From: Streptomyces sp. NBC_00510
Lineage (GTDB): Bacteria; Actinomycetota; Actinomycetes; Streptomycetales; Streptomycetaceae
Reading direction: 5' to 3'
DNA length: 64,000 bases
Assembly: GCA_036013505.1 (NCBI GenBank)
Contig: CP107851.1
Span: 1,178,001-1,242,000 of the forward strand
The notes beneath the pieces are model-generated. The model saw nothing but the letters and a program-made list of their open reading frames with translations. It made no database searches and was not told the origin of the DNA. How positions within the stretch are numbered: position 1 is the stretch's first letter; every line of letters starts with the position of its first letter. Both the position numbers and the translations under genes were made by a program. Shown here in pieces: positions 17,885 through 26,701 of this stretch.

Positions 17885-18040
17885 GAAACCAGGGGCGAAC
17901 TCCCTGCTCGTCGCGGCACTGGACGCATCCTGGGGAACGCCGCGAAAAAGCGGGCGCAAAAAACGCCTCGCCATCCGGGGATTTCCCCGGGGACGTCCGT
18001 TCCGCCGCCCACGGGAATTCAGGACCGGCTCTGCGCCCCT

Positions 18041-20434
18041 CTAGACGGCGATGGTCTGCTCGGTCCAGATGGTCTTGCCGCGCTCCCGGTAGCGGGTGCC
18101 CCAGCGCTCCGCGAACTGGGAGACCAGCAGCAGGCCGCGGCCGCCCTCGTCGGTGGTGCGGGCGTGGCGCAGGAAGGGTGCGGCGCTGCTGGTGTCGGAG
18201 ACCTCGCAGGTCAGCGCCCGGTCGCGGATGAGCCGGAGCTGGATGGGCGGTGCCGCGTACCGGATGGCGTTGGTGACCAGCTCACTGACGATGAGTTCGG
18301 TGGCGAAGCACTCCTCGTTCAGCGCCCACGCCGCGAGCTGACGTGTCGTCAGTGTCCGGGCGGTGGCCACCGCGGCGGGATCGCACGGCAGGTCCCAGGT
18401 GGCGACGGAGTCGGGGCCCAGGGGCCGAGGGCGGGCCACGAGCACCGAGGCGTCGTGGTCCGGGTCCGCGGGGACCAGGGCGTCGGTGAGCAGCAGGCTC
18501 ATGTCCTGGGGGGAGTCGCAGGGCGTGGCCAGCAGCCGTTCGAACTCCGCCCGACCGGTCGCCTCCGGGTGGCTCTGCAGGAGCCCGGGGGTGCGGAGCA
18601 CCAGCATGCACCCCTCGGGCATTTCCAGGGTGGCCATCTCGAAGGACGGCCCGGGGCGGCCGAGCGGTTCACCCGCGGGGGCGTCCGGGGTCCGCACGGT
18701 GTGGTCGGGGTGGACGACCGCCGGCGGCGGATGGCCCGCCGAGGCCATGGTGCTCTGCCGGGCCACGGGGTCGTAGACCATGTAGAGGCAGGTGGCCCCG
18801 ACCGGGGAGCCCGAGCCCGCGCCCTCGTGCTCCTGGGCGAGGTTGCGCACCAGGTCGTCCAGGCGGGCGAGGACCTCGTCGGGGGCCTGGTCCAAGTTGG
18901 CCAGGGTGTGCACGGCCGCCCGGAGCCGGCCCATGGTGGCGGCGGTGCGCATGCCACGGCCGGGGGTGCTGCCGCTGACGAGGGCGACCCGTGCGCCGGG
19001 CAGCGGGATGACCTCCGTCCAGTCGCCGCCGGCACCGGAACGCACCAGGTGGTGGGCCCACTCCACGGCGCTGGGCGCGGGCAGCCGCTGGGGCAGCATG
19101 CCGCGCTGCAGGGCGAGGACGGCGTTACGTTCGCGCACGTAGCGGTGGGCGTTGTCCAGCGCCATCGCACCGCGGCCGGCGAGGTCGACGGCGAGCGTGA
19201 GGTCGTCGTCGTCGAACGGGCCCAGGTCCGGGTCCCACCGGTGGTAGGTGACGAGGCCCAGCACGCAGTCGCGGACCAGCAGCGGCACCACCATCAGGGA
19301 GTGCACCCGCTCCTCCAGCATCCTGCCGCCCCGCACGGGGTCGTCGCCGATCCACGCGCTGTCCTGGCTGAGCCGGGGAACGAGGCGCGGCTCGTGGTCG
19401 GCGAGCACCTGCAGGGCGGGCGAGCCCACCAGGTGCGTGCTGACCGCACCCGTGGTGTACGCCCCGGTCTGGCCGCAGCGGGCGGAGGTGGCGGCGCGCC
19501 GCAGCCCGGCGTCGTCCGCGACCGGGCCCGCCGCCATCTCCTCGCCGCCGAGGAGGGGGGCCAGCAGGTCCACGTTCACGCAGTCGGCGAGTACCGGGAC
19601 GCCCACCTCGGCCAGTTCGTGCGCCGTGCGGATCGGGTCCAGGGTGGTGCCGATCCTCCGGCCCGCCTCGGCCATCAGGGCCAGGCGCGCCTCGGCGAGA
19701 TGGCGTTCGGTGACGTCGACGACGGCGTCGGCCACGCCGAGGATGCGGCCGTCCTCCGACTCGAGCCGGAAGGCGGACGCCGAGTAGACGTGCTCCCGGG
19801 CGGGGTCGCCGGGCGGACGGCCGCGCTTCTCGAACGAGATCGCGGCCTCTCCGGTCCTGAGCACCCTGTTCATCACGCGCTCGGCGAGCTCCGCGCTGAA
19901 GTCGGGCCACGCCTCGGTGGGCCGCCGCCCCAGGGCGAGCTGCGAGCGGTGGTCCTGCATTCCCTCCGCCGCCGGGTTGAACCGCATCAGCCTGAGCTGC
20001 GGGTCCAGCACGAACAGGCCGATGGGCGAGCGGGTGAACAGTGCCTCGAGGAGGGCGCGGTCGACGTCCGGGGAGAGGCCCGACACCCCGGTCAGCAGGT
20101 CGACGGTCAGGCACGGGCCCGTCCCGTCGTCGCGCACGGCCCGCAGGCTCGGCCGGCAGGCAACCGTCCGCCCGTCACGGTGCCGGAGGAGGACGCATCC
20201 GGGCCCGGCGCACGCGCCGGATCCGGCGTCGGCGGTGCCGGGGGCGGGGACGGGGGCGAGCAGGTCCAGCACGGGCCGGCCGAGCACGTCGCCCGCCGGG
20301 TGGCCGAGGAGGCACTCCGCCTCAGGGCTCCATGCGACGACCGTGCCATGGGCGTCGATCACCATCCGCGCCGCCGTGCGCCCCGCCGGCTCTTCGCGCT
20401 CTTCGCCGCGTTCCCGCGATGCCCAAGTGCCCAT
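18041..20434 (-). CDS. PAS-PAS-GAF-SpoIIE-HATPase signalling protein (RsbU/RsbW fusion type)
   Basis: A 797-residue cytosolic regulator. Domain order: PAS (about 20-110), second PAS (about 125-240, ending VVDVTERHLAEARL), GAF (about 250-430), PP2C/SpoIIE phosphatase (about 445-650), and a C-terminal anti-sigma-factor-type ATPase (about 675-795) with SELVTNAIRYA and EGGRGLLLV motifs. Such proteins normally set sigma-factor activity through anti-sigma antagonists. The phosphatase core is unusual: the usual GGDWYD reads GGDWTE, and the D of the GDVxGHG motif is replaced in VSGSTPGRGM, so metal binding may be impaired. It stands alone on its strand. Confidence 0.9.
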   Translation of the reverse strand: MGTWASRERGEEREEPAGRTAARMVIDAHGTVVAWSPEAECLLGHPAGDVLGRPVLDLLAPVPAPGTADAGSGACAGPGCVLLRHRDGRTVACRPSLRAVRDDGTGPCLTVDLLTGVSGLSPDVDRALLEALFTRSPIGLFVLDPQLRLMRFNPAAEGMQDHRSQLALGRRPTEAWPDFSAELAERVMNRVLRTGEAAISFEKRGRPPGDPAREHVYSASAFRLESEDGRILGVADAVVDVTERHLAEARLALMAEAGRRIGTTLDPIRTAHELAEVGVPVLADCVNVDLLAPLLGGEEMAAGPVADDAGLRRAATSARCGQTGAYTTGAVSTHLVGSPALQVLADHEPRLVPRLSQDSAWIGDDPVRGGRMLEERVHSLMVVPLLVRDCVLGLVTYHRWDPDLGPFDDDDLTLAVDLAGRGAMALDNAHRYVRERNAVLALQRGMLPQRLPAPSAVEWAHHLVRSGAGGDWTEVIPLPGARVALVSGSTPGRGMRTAATMGRLRAAVHTLANLDQAPDEVLARLDDLVRNLAQEHEGAGSGSPVGATCLYMVYDPVARQSTMASAGHPPPAVVHPDHTVRTPDAPAGEPLGRPGPSFEMATLEMPEGCMLVLRTPGLLQSHPEATGRAEFERLLATPCDSPQDMSLLLTDALVPADPDHDASVLVARPRPLGPDSVATWDLPCDPAAVATARTLTTRQLAAWALNEECFATELIVSELVTNAIRYAAPPIQLRLIRDRALTCEVSDTSSAAPFLRHARTTDEGGRGLLLVSQFAERWGTRYRERGKTIWTEQTIAV

Positions 20435-20508
20435 GACCGTCCCATCACGTTCCGGTCCTCAGGTTCCCAGTCTTGCGCAGGCGGGCGAGGTCACCACTCG
20501 GGGCCGCC

Positions 20509-21486
20509 TCAGCCCTGCAGGAAGGACGTCACCTCCGCGAGGGACGGGACCGCGGCGGGTGTGACGCGCCGGGTCTCGCCGCGGAAGGAGCGCACTTCCA
20601 GCCAACTGCCGGGGTCCGCGCCCGGCAGCGCCGCCAGGAGGGCCTCGAGATCGGCGGTGCCGAACACCTTGAACGTCCGTGTCCGCCGGTAATGGGACGG
20701 CTGGACGTCGAAGCGGAGGTCGACGACCGGTTGCGGCCGGCGGGCCCAGTCGGCGTACGGCAGCGAGCCGTGCCCGTGGATCCGCGCGTCGACCAGAACC
20801 TCGGGATCCGCGTCACCGATCTCGCAGTCGAAGACCGGGAAGGCCGCGGCGACACGGTCGGCGATGGCGGGGTAGGCGACGCAGCCCCGTCCGAGGGCCG
20901 GTGCGCAGAACAGCGCGTGGCTGAACGCCCCGACCGGCTCCGGCAGCGGCACCTTGTGGTGGGAGCGCCCGTCGAAGGCCAGGTCGCGACGGGTACGGAC
21001 GAAGTCCAGGAAGGCGGACACCGCCGCGGCGTCACTCCGGTCGGACCGCACGGCGAAGCGGACGGCGCTGCGTCCGTCGTCGCGCAGGACCACGTACTCG
21101 TGGAAACCCGCCGGCCGCCCGGGCGCGAGCACATGGCGGTACACCTGCTCGAAGCCCTCGACCGGCAGGTACTCCTGGGCCGGGGCGTGCGGCCGGGCGT
21201 GCGGGCGGGCGCCCGCCCGCAGCACGTCGAGGACCTTCGCCTCCGGGTCGGGTCCGGTGTCGTCCTCCGGCGGGTCGACCTCCACGAAACCCTTCCGCAG
21301 CCACTCGCCGGCCTTGCGCGCGGCGTGGCGCCGGGCGTGCTCCTCGTCGTCGAGCGTCGAGGTGCTCCCCTTGCCGTCCGCACCGACGGAGCCCCAGCGC
21401 AGGAAGCAGCGGATCCCCTCCTGACGGATCTCCCGGTACTCGGTCCTCCCGGCCCCCGGGGACTCGAACCGCCGCCACCTTGTCAT
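20509..21486 (-). CDS. WGR domain-containing protein
   Basis: A 325-residue protein. The N-terminal WGR domain (about residues 5-70) shows FLRWGSVGADGKGSTSTLDDEEHARRHAARKAGEWLRKGF, the signature of the WGR nucleic-acid-associated fold also found in eukaryotic PARPs and bacterial MolR-like proteins. The rest has no family I recognise, with a repeated R-S-x-H/D character and a VYRHVLAPGRPAGFHEYVVLRDDG segment. ATG 21486 is preceded by GC-rich sequence. Function is unknown; neighbours give no clear clue. Confidence 0.75.
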   Translation of the reverse strand: MTRWRRFESPGAGRTEYREIRQEGIRCFLRWGSVGADGKGSTSTLDDEEHARRHAARKAGEWLRKGFVEVDPPEDDTGPDPEAKVLDVLRAGARPHARPHAPAQEYLPVEGFEQVYRHVLAPGRPAGFHEYVVLRDDGRSAVRFAVRSDRSDAAAVSAFLDFVRTRRDLAFDGRSHHKVPLPEPVGAFSHALFCAPALGRGCVAYPAIADRVAAAFPVFDCEIGDADPEVLVDARIHGHGSLPYADWARRPQPVVDLRFDVQPSHYRRTRTFKVFGTADLEALLAALPGADPGSWLEVRSFRGETRRVTPAAVPSLAEVTSFLQG

Positions 21487-21551
21487 CCGTGTCCGTCCTC
21501 CGGCGTCCGCGGCGTCGCCCGTGCACTGCGCGCCGCCTCCCGGCGGCCATG

Positions 21552-22142
21552 TTAGGGCGCCTCGACCGGGGCGCCCGCCGTGATCCGGTACAGCACGTTG
21601 GGGCGCAGCGGCCCTTCGGGGGCGGTGGGGTCCTCGAAGTCGCCGGCGGGGTCGCGGGTCATGCCGATGCGGCGCATGACGGCCTGGGAGCGGAGGTTCC
21701 CGGCCGTCGTCACCGCGAGGATCTCGGCGAGCCCGAGGGTGCCGAAGCCGAAGGCCAGGACGGCCAGGGCGGCCTCGGTGGCGTAGCCCTTGCCCCAGGC
21801 CGCACGGGCGAGGCGCCAGCCGATCTCCACTCCCGTGAACGGCAGGCCGTCGTCCACCCGGTCCAGGCCCGCGAAGCCGGCGAACCCGCCGGTCGCCCGG
21901 ATCTCGACCGCCCACCAGCCGTAGCCGCGCTCGTCGAATTCGGCCAGGAACCGGGCCACGGACGCGTCGCTCTGCTCCCGGGTCAGCGGCTCCCCCAGGT
22001 GCTCCCGCACCTCGGGGTCGGCGTTCATCGCCGCCCAGGGCGCGAGGTCGCGGTCCCGCCAGCGGCGGAGGATCAGGCGTTCGGTGCTCAGTTCGGTCAC
22101 GCCGCCCAGCCAACGGCAGCCGCGGCCCCGGGGCAAGGTCAT
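21552..22142 (-). CDS. GNAT family N-acetyltransferase
   Basis: A 196-residue RimJ/RimL-like acetyltransferase: LSTERLILRRWRDRDLAPWAAMNADPEVREHLGEPLTREQS at the start, EIGWRLARAAWGKGYATEAALAVL with the acetyl-CoA binding loop, and LRSQAVMRRIGM near the end. ATG 22142 follows TAGGAA. A GTG at 22100 (residue 15) is an alternative that begins nearer the family's usual TERLILR. It is divergent from the SDR at 22223, so the 80-base gap holds both promoters. Substrate unknown. Confidence 0.88.
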   Translation of the reverse strand: MTLPRGRGCRWLGGVTELSTERLILRRWRDRDLAPWAAMNADPEVREHLGEPLTREQSDASVARFLAEFDERGYGWWAVEIRATGGFAGFAGLDRVDDGLPFTGVEIGWRLARAAWGKGYATEAALAVLAFGFGTLGLAEILAVTTAGNLRSQAVMRRIGMTRDPAGDFEDPTAPEGPLRPNVLYRITAGAPVEAP

Positions 22143-22222
22143 TTCCTAGCTGAGTTGCTTTTCAGAATCCAGCTGACCTAGATTGGATATACCTACTCAG
22201 CACAACGGAATGAGCGCTCCTC

Positions 22223-22942
22223 ATGGACATCAAGAACTCCGTCGCCGTCGTGACCGGCGCCAACCGCGGCCTCGGCCGTCACCTGGCGACCCGGCTGCTC
22301 GACCGGGGCGCCGCCAAGGTCTACGCCGGCGTCCGCAACCCCGACGCCCTCGACCTGCCGGGCGTGGAGCCGCTCCGGCTGGACATCACCGACCCCGAGT
22401 CGATCGCGCGGGCGGCCCGGACCGCCTCCGACGCCACCCTCGTGATCAACAACGCGGGCGTCAGCACCCACGTGGGGCTCGCCGAGGGGAACATGGCCGA
22501 CATCCGCCTGGAGATGGAGACCCACTTCTTCGGCTCCCTGGGCGTCACGCGGGCCTTCGCGCCGGTGATCGCCGCGAACGGCGGCGGAGCCGTCCTCAAC
22601 GTCCTGTCCATCCTGTCCTGGATCCACCTCCCGGGATACGGCGGCTACAGCGTGGCCAAGGCCGCCGAGTTGGCGATGACCAACGTCCTCCGGCAGGAGC
22701 TCGCCCCGTCCGGCATCGACGTCACCGCGCTCCACGTGGGCTACATGGACACCGAGATGGCCGACTACGTCGACCCCTCCGACAAGGTGGACCCCGCGTG
22801 GGTGGCGGGCCTGGCCCTGGACGGCATCGAGCAGCGGGCCCTGGAGGTCGTCGTCGACGACCGGAGCCGCGGCGTCAGGGCCGCCCTGTCCGGCGGACTC
22901 GAACTGCTCTACCCGGGCCTGCCCGCACCGGCGGCCCGCTGA
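22223..22942 (+). CDS. SDR family oxidoreductase
   Basis: A 239-residue short-chain dehydrogenase: TGANRGLG cofactor motif at residues 11-18, INNAG near residue 76, and catalytic YSVAK near residue 140 with the preceding LSILSW serine region. ATG 22223 lies after an AT-richer promoter stretch. An HxlR regulator follows 60 bases downstream on the same strand; SDR/HxlR pairs usually respond to reactive aldehydes or quinones. Related sequence around the two starts (AGCTGA, TTGGA and TCCA elements) suggests a common binding site. Confidence 0.9.
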   Translation: MDIKNSVAVVTGANRGLGRHLATRLLDRGAAKVYAGVRNPDALDLPGVEPLRLDITDPESIARAARTASDATLVINNAGVSTHVGLAEGNMADIRLEMETHFFGSLGVTRAFAPVIAANGGGAVLNVLSILSWIHLPGYGGYSVAKAAELAMTNVLRQELAPSGIDVTALHVGYMDTEMADYVDPSDKVDPAWVAGLALDGIEQRALEVVVDDRSRGVRAALSGGLELLYPGLPAPAAR

Positions 22943-23002
22943 CCGCCGCACGCCGCGGGAGCAGCTGAATTGGAGATGTCAATCCAGAGGTACATTGGGG
23001 GC

Positions 23003-23473
23003 ATGTCCAGCGCCAAGGCCACCGGCAAGGAGGAGACCGTCTGCTCGATCGCCCGGACCCTCGAGGTCGTCGGCGACAAGTGGACGCTGCTCGTCCTGCG
23101 TGAGGCGGCGATCCGGGGGGTGACGCGCTTCGCGGACTTCCGCCGGGAGCTCGGCATCGCGCCCGATCTGCTGACCGGGCGCCTGGGCTCGCTGGTGGAC
23201 GAGGGGATCATGGAGAAGCGGCCGTACCGGGAACCGGGCAGCCGCACCCGGTACAGCTACCACCTGACGCCGGCGGGCGAGGAGCTGCGGCTGATCCTCG
23301 CGGCGCTCCAGCAGTGGGGCGACACGCACCGGACCCCCGCGCGGGGGCCGAGCCATCTGCGGCGCTCGGCGGACGAGGGCCGCCCGGTCAGCGTCGCCTT
23401 CGTCGACGACGCCGGCACCGTGCTCCCGCCGGAGGGCGTGGCGTTCACCCCCTCGGAGGGCGTCGCCCGCTGA
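23003..23473 (+). CDS. HxlR family winged-helix regulator
   Basis: A 156-residue regulator with the HxlR signature CSIARTLEVVGDKWTLLVLREAAIRGVTRFADFRRELGIAPDLLTGRLGSLVDEGIMEKRPYREPGSRTRYSYHLTPAGEELRLIL. The conserved N-terminal Cys near residue 14 is the thiol that senses oxidants or electrophiles in several family members. ATG 23003 is preceded by a G-rich binding site; an upstream in-frame start at 22970 is less likely. It probably controls the SDR in front of it. Confidence 0.92.
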   Translation: MSSAKATGKEETVCSIARTLEVVGDKWTLLVLREAAIRGVTRFADFRRELGIAPDLLTGRLGSLVDEGIMEKRPYREPGSRTRYSYHLTPAGEELRLILAALQQWGDTHRTPARGPSHLRRSADEGRPVSVAFVDDAGTVLPPEGVAFTPSEGVAR

Positions 23474-23488
23474 CCGCGCCACCGTGGC

Positions 23489-23899
23489 TCACGACCACCC
23501 GGGCGCGATCCGGGCGAGCGCGTCCGCGCGGATCCGGCTCATGGGCCTGCTGCTCACCCGGTAACGCCCGTTGGGCACCTCGGCGGACCGGACGATGCGC
23601 ACGGTGACCGGGCCGGCCCACTCGTAGCCGCGCCGGTCGGCGTGACGCAGCAGCGAATCCGTCAAGGCCTCCCCCACGCGGGCCCGATGCGGGATCAGTT
23701 CCCGGTGCGGGGCGTCGGCCAGTTCCACCGTGTACACGTTCGGCACCACCACGCGGCTCGAACTGCACACCACCGCCCGTTCGTCGCACTCGCGGCGCAG
23801 GGCGTCCACCAGTTCCACCGGCTCACGGTGGATCAGCTTCGCCACCAGCACCTGTTCCCAGCGCTCGATCACCCGTTCCCATCGTTTCAGTGTTCCCAT
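23489..23899 (-). CDS. stand-alone FhaA N-terminal (DUF3662) domain protein
   Basis: A 136-residue protein matching only the N-terminal domain of FhaA: FE/WERVIERWEQVLVAKLIHREPVELVDALRRECDERAVV, VVPNVYTVELA, and GYEWAGPVTVRIVRS. In FhaA this domain precedes an FHA phosphothreonine-binding domain in the Pkn/PBP cell-wall regulatory locus. Here no FHA domain follows: the protein ends at 23489. It converges with the HxlR gene, 15 bases apart. It may serve as an interaction partner of a kinase-regulated complex, which is inference. Confidence 0.85.
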   Translation of the reverse strand: MGTLKRWERVIERWEQVLVAKLIHREPVELVDALRRECDERAVVCSSSRVVVPNVYTVELADAPHRELIPHRARVGEALTDSLLRHADRRGYEWAGPVTVRIVRSAEVPNGRYRVSSRPMSRIRADALARIAPGWS

Positions 23900-24128
23900 G
23901 ACGATGCGCCTGCCCGGGGCCCGGGCCCTGATGCGGCCGCGGCCACCCCATCAGCCGTACCGGATCGATTCCGGCCACCGAACCCGGCACCCCCGTGAGC
24001 CCGGGGGCCACCGGCCGATCAGGGCCCCGTCGCCCGCATGCCACTGGCTCTGGAGTGGCGAGGTGTCACATCCGTCCATAGCGTCTGTTTTCGGCTGATC
24101 ACATGTCACGGAAAGCAGGTGCACACAC

Positions 24129-25280
24129 ATGAAGCTCTGTCGGTCCCGCAGGGCCGTCATCGCGGCGGCCGCCACGGCGACCATCGTGGGGGGCGCGGTC
24201 GCGTGCGGCGGCGAGTCGCAGCCCACGGCCTCGCAGTCCGCGGACGCGCAGAAGAAGATCTCCGTCCGCGCGGGGGAATCCATCCAGTCGGCGGTGGACC
24301 GCGCCAAGCCCGGTCAGGTCATCGACATCGCGGCCGGTACCTACCACGAGAGCGTCCAGATCAGCACGCCGCGGCTGACGCTGCGCGGAGCGGGTACGGG
24401 CACCGTCATCTCCCCGAGCACGAAGGGCAAGGAGAACGCCTGCGCCAAGGCGGGCGAGGGAATCTGCGTCACCGGTACGGCGCAGAAGAAGGCGTCCGAC
24501 GTGACACTGGAGTCGCTGACGGTCGCCGGGTTCAAGAAGGCCGGCATCCACGCGACGCAGGCCGACGGCCTGCAGGTCGTCCGTGTCACGGCACGGGACA
24601 ACAAGGTGCAGGGCATCCTCGCGGAGAAGTCCGTCCGCACCGTCTTCCGTGACAACACCGCCCGCAACAACGGCGATTCCGGCATCTTCCTCGCCAACTC
24701 CATGGACACCGAGGGCGGTGCGCTCGACACCCAGGGCGCCGTCATCGACGGCAACAAACTGGCGGAGAACCGGATCGGCATCGGACTGCGCCGCGTCCGG
24801 GGCGTCACGGTCGAGAGCAACCAGGTCACCGGCAACTGCGGCGGTGTCTTCGTCGTCGGCGACGAGGGCGTCCCGCGCGGCGGTGCGCTGACCGTCACCC
24901 GCAACACGGTGACCGGCAACAACAAGTACTGTGCGCCCAGCGCCCGCCTCCCGTTCATCCAGGGCACGGGCATCCTGCTCACGGGCGTCGAGAAGACCGT
25001 CGTGACCGACAACGACGTGCGCGACAACAGCGGCAAGTCCCCGATGTCCGGCGGCATCGTGCTGTTCGGCAGCGTCGTGGGGACGTCCAACTCCGAGAAC
25101 ACCATCCGCGACAACGTCGCCCGCGGCAACAAGCCCGCCGACCTCGCCAACCGCGACCTCAAGGGCAAGGGGAACACCTTCGTCAACAACACCTCGGAGA
25201 CCACCGAACCCAAGCAGCTGGTCAACAGCTCGCCCAGCACCGCGCCGAGCACCGCGCCGAGCACCGCGCCCAGCAGCTGA
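24129..25280 (+). CDS. secreted right-handed beta-helix repeat protein (probable lipoprotein)
   Basis: A 383-residue exported protein. The signal peptide (MKLCRSRRAVIAAAATATIVGGAVAC) ends in a lipobox-like AVAC with Cys26. The mature part starts ISVRAGESIQSAVDRAKPGQVIDIAAGTYHESV, then about ten short beta-helix coils (NKVQGILAE, NNGDSGIFLAN, NRIGIGLRR, GTGILLTG) as in NosD/periplasmic pectate-lyase-like folds. A Ser/Thr/Pro/Ala linker made of three STAP repeats ends it. It could bind or cut extracellular polysaccharide; no catalytic residues can be assigned. Its stop is 3 bases from the stop of the convergent kinase gene. Confidence 0.9.
   Translation: MKLCRSRRAVIAAAATATIVGGAVACGGESQPTASQSADAQKKISVRAGESIQSAVDRAKPGQVIDIAAGTYHESVQISTPRLTLRGAGTGTVISPSTKGKENACAKAGEGICVTGTAQKKASDVTLESLTVAGFKKAGIHATQADGLQVVRVTARDNKVQGILAEKSVRTVFRDNTARNNGDSGIFLANSMDTEGGALDTQGAVIDGNKLAENRIGIGLRRVRGVTVESNQVTGNCGGVFVVGDEGVPRGGALTVTRNTVTGNNKYCAPSARLPFIQGTGILLTGVEKTVVTDNDVRDNSGKSPMSGGIVLFGSVVGTSNSENTIRDNVARGNKPADLANRDLKGKGNTFVNNTSETTEPKQLVNSSPSTAPSTAPSTAPSS
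25236..25271 (+). repeat. three 12-bp tandem repeats encoding STAP
   Basis: AGCACCGCGCCG occurs three times in a row (the last copy ends in C), coding for Ser-Thr-Ala-Pro at the C-terminus of the beta-helix protein. Such units expand or contract easily and the linker length may vary between strains. Confidence 0.85.
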
Positions 25281-25283
25281 CGT

Positions 25284-26324
25284 TCAAAGACCCGGCAGAC
25301 GACGGAAGACCGCCCGGGCCCACATCGGCGGGTCCGGCGGCGGTCCCGGGAGCGTGGGGAGCACGGGCGCCCGGGGCGCCACCCGCGTCACCTGGTGGTC
25401 GGGGGAAACGCTCCGCGCGGAACCCTCCTCCGGCGCGGTCACGGCCGCGGCCGCCCGCAGGGCACCCACGAACTCCAGGCAGGAGTCGTAACGGTCCTCG
25501 GGGACCTTCGCGAGCGCCTTGGCCATGACGTCGTCCATGGCCGGCGGGATGTCCGGCCGCCGCTCGCTGAGGGGTGGCGGCTGATCGTACTGGTGCGCCC
25601 ACAGCAGGGCCATGTCCTCCTCGCGCTCGAAGGGCAGGCCACCGGTCAGGCTCTCGTAGACGACGCAGGCCAGGCTGTAGAGATCGCAGCGGCCGTCCAC
25701 CGGGCGCCCGGAGATCTGCTCGGGCGCCACGTAGTCCAGGGTGCCGACGAACTCGCCGACCGTGGTGAATCCGGTCAGCGACAGCGATTTCTTCGTCAGC
25801 CCGAAATCCGTGAGGTAGACGTGCTCGGGGTGCTCGCTGTCGGTGCCCTTGGCGACGAGCACGTTCCCCGGTTTGACGTCGCGGTGCACCAGGTCGTGGT
25901 CGTGCGCCGCGTCCAGTGCGGAGGCCACCTGGGTGGCGATGCGCAGGGCGGTGGGAATGGGGAGCGGACCGTCCCGGTCGAAGAGCGCCCGCAGGTCGAG
26001 GCCCGAGACGTAACGCATCGCGATGTAGAGGACACCGTCGGTCTCCCCGGCCTCGAATATCGGCACGATGTGGGGGTGGTCGATCGCGGCCGCCACCCGT
26101 GACTCGTGCGTGAAACGGCGGCGGAAGGTGTCGTTGCGGGCCAGCTCGGGGGCGAGCAGCTTCAGAGCCACCGTACGGTCGAGCCGCAGGTCCCGGGCGC
26201 AGTAGACCACGGCCATTCCGCCGCGGCCGATCTCCCGCTCCACGCGGTAGCCGGCGATCTGGGCCCCGATGAGCCCGGAGGACCGCCCGGCGTACACGCT
26301 CACGTCATGCGGAATCGAATTCAT
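25284..26324 (-). CDS. soluble serine/threonine protein kinase (Hanks type)
   Basis: A 346-residue kinase with a complete catalytic domain: glycine loop GRGGMAVVY (residues 33-41), ATP lysine K55, C-helix E74, catalytic HRDVKPGN with D149, DFG with D173, and APEQ. The domain ends near residue 290, followed by a Pro-rich tail (PTLPGPPPDPP). There is no transmembrane segment and no PASTA or other sensor domain, so it should be cytosolic and receive its signal by interaction. A TACAAT -10-like hexamer lies on the minus strand at 26386-26381. Targets unknown. Confidence 0.93.
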   Translation of the reverse strand: MNSIPHDVSVYAGRSSGLIGAQIAGYRVEREIGRGGMAVVYCARDLRLDRTVALKLLAPELARNDTFRRRFTHESRVAAAIDHPHIVPIFEAGETDGVLYIAMRYVSGLDLRALFDRDGPLPIPTALRIATQVASALDAAHDHDLVHRDVKPGNVLVAKGTDSEHPEHVYLTDFGLTKKSLSLTGFTTVGEFVGTLDYVAPEQISGRPVDGRCDLYSLACVVYESLTGGLPFEREEDMALLWAHQYDQPPPLSERRPDIPPAMDDVMAKALAKVPEDRYDSCLEFVGALRAAAAVTAPEEGSARSVSPDHQVTRVAPRAPVLPTLPGPPPDPPMWARAVFRRLPGL

Positions 26325-26701
26325 CGCGCACCACCGCCACGCGGCCCGACATCGGAGACCTTTCCGCGCTCCCTTTCTGAATTGTATCGACCGGGCCCCG
26401 GCAATTCGCGGTCGCGCGTTTCCCCCGAGGCCTGAGGTACAGTTCCTGGGTCCTGTCGTCTCCGATAGAGGTGGACGTTGCTCATCTGAGGTCCGCGATC
26501 ATCGCGCGCACGGCCCCACCGCCGTCCGCCGGTCACGCAGCAGCCGGCCTTCCCGCCGCCCGTGACCCCGCGCGCATGCGACCTCGGTGCTCGAGCCGTC
26601 CCCGTTCCCCGGAGGACCGCACCCCCCGTCCCCGCACGGTCGCCGCGTGGTGCTCGCACACGAAGCCCGCCACCCCTGCGCTTGCGACTGCGAGGATCAT
26701 C
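26325..26701. promoter_or_regulatory. divergent promoter region with a long leader of the ABC-F gene
   Basis: The kinase and ABC-F genes diverge here. On the plus strand TACAGT (26438-26443) is a possible -10, leaving a leader of roughly 250 nt before the ABC-F start. The leader is open in the ABC-F frame from GTG 26471, has G/C-rich self-complementary patches (for example GCGAT-C-ATCGC at 26494-26506) and is the place to look for a regulatory peptide or attenuator, as described for antibiotic-induced ABC-F genes. No definite terminator was identified. Confidence 0.35.

Noticed and set aside
17830..18040. Short ORFs between the fdhF-type and SpoIIE genes
   Set aside because: No ribosome binding sites and atypical composition; the interval is better explained as promoter and untranslated sequence.
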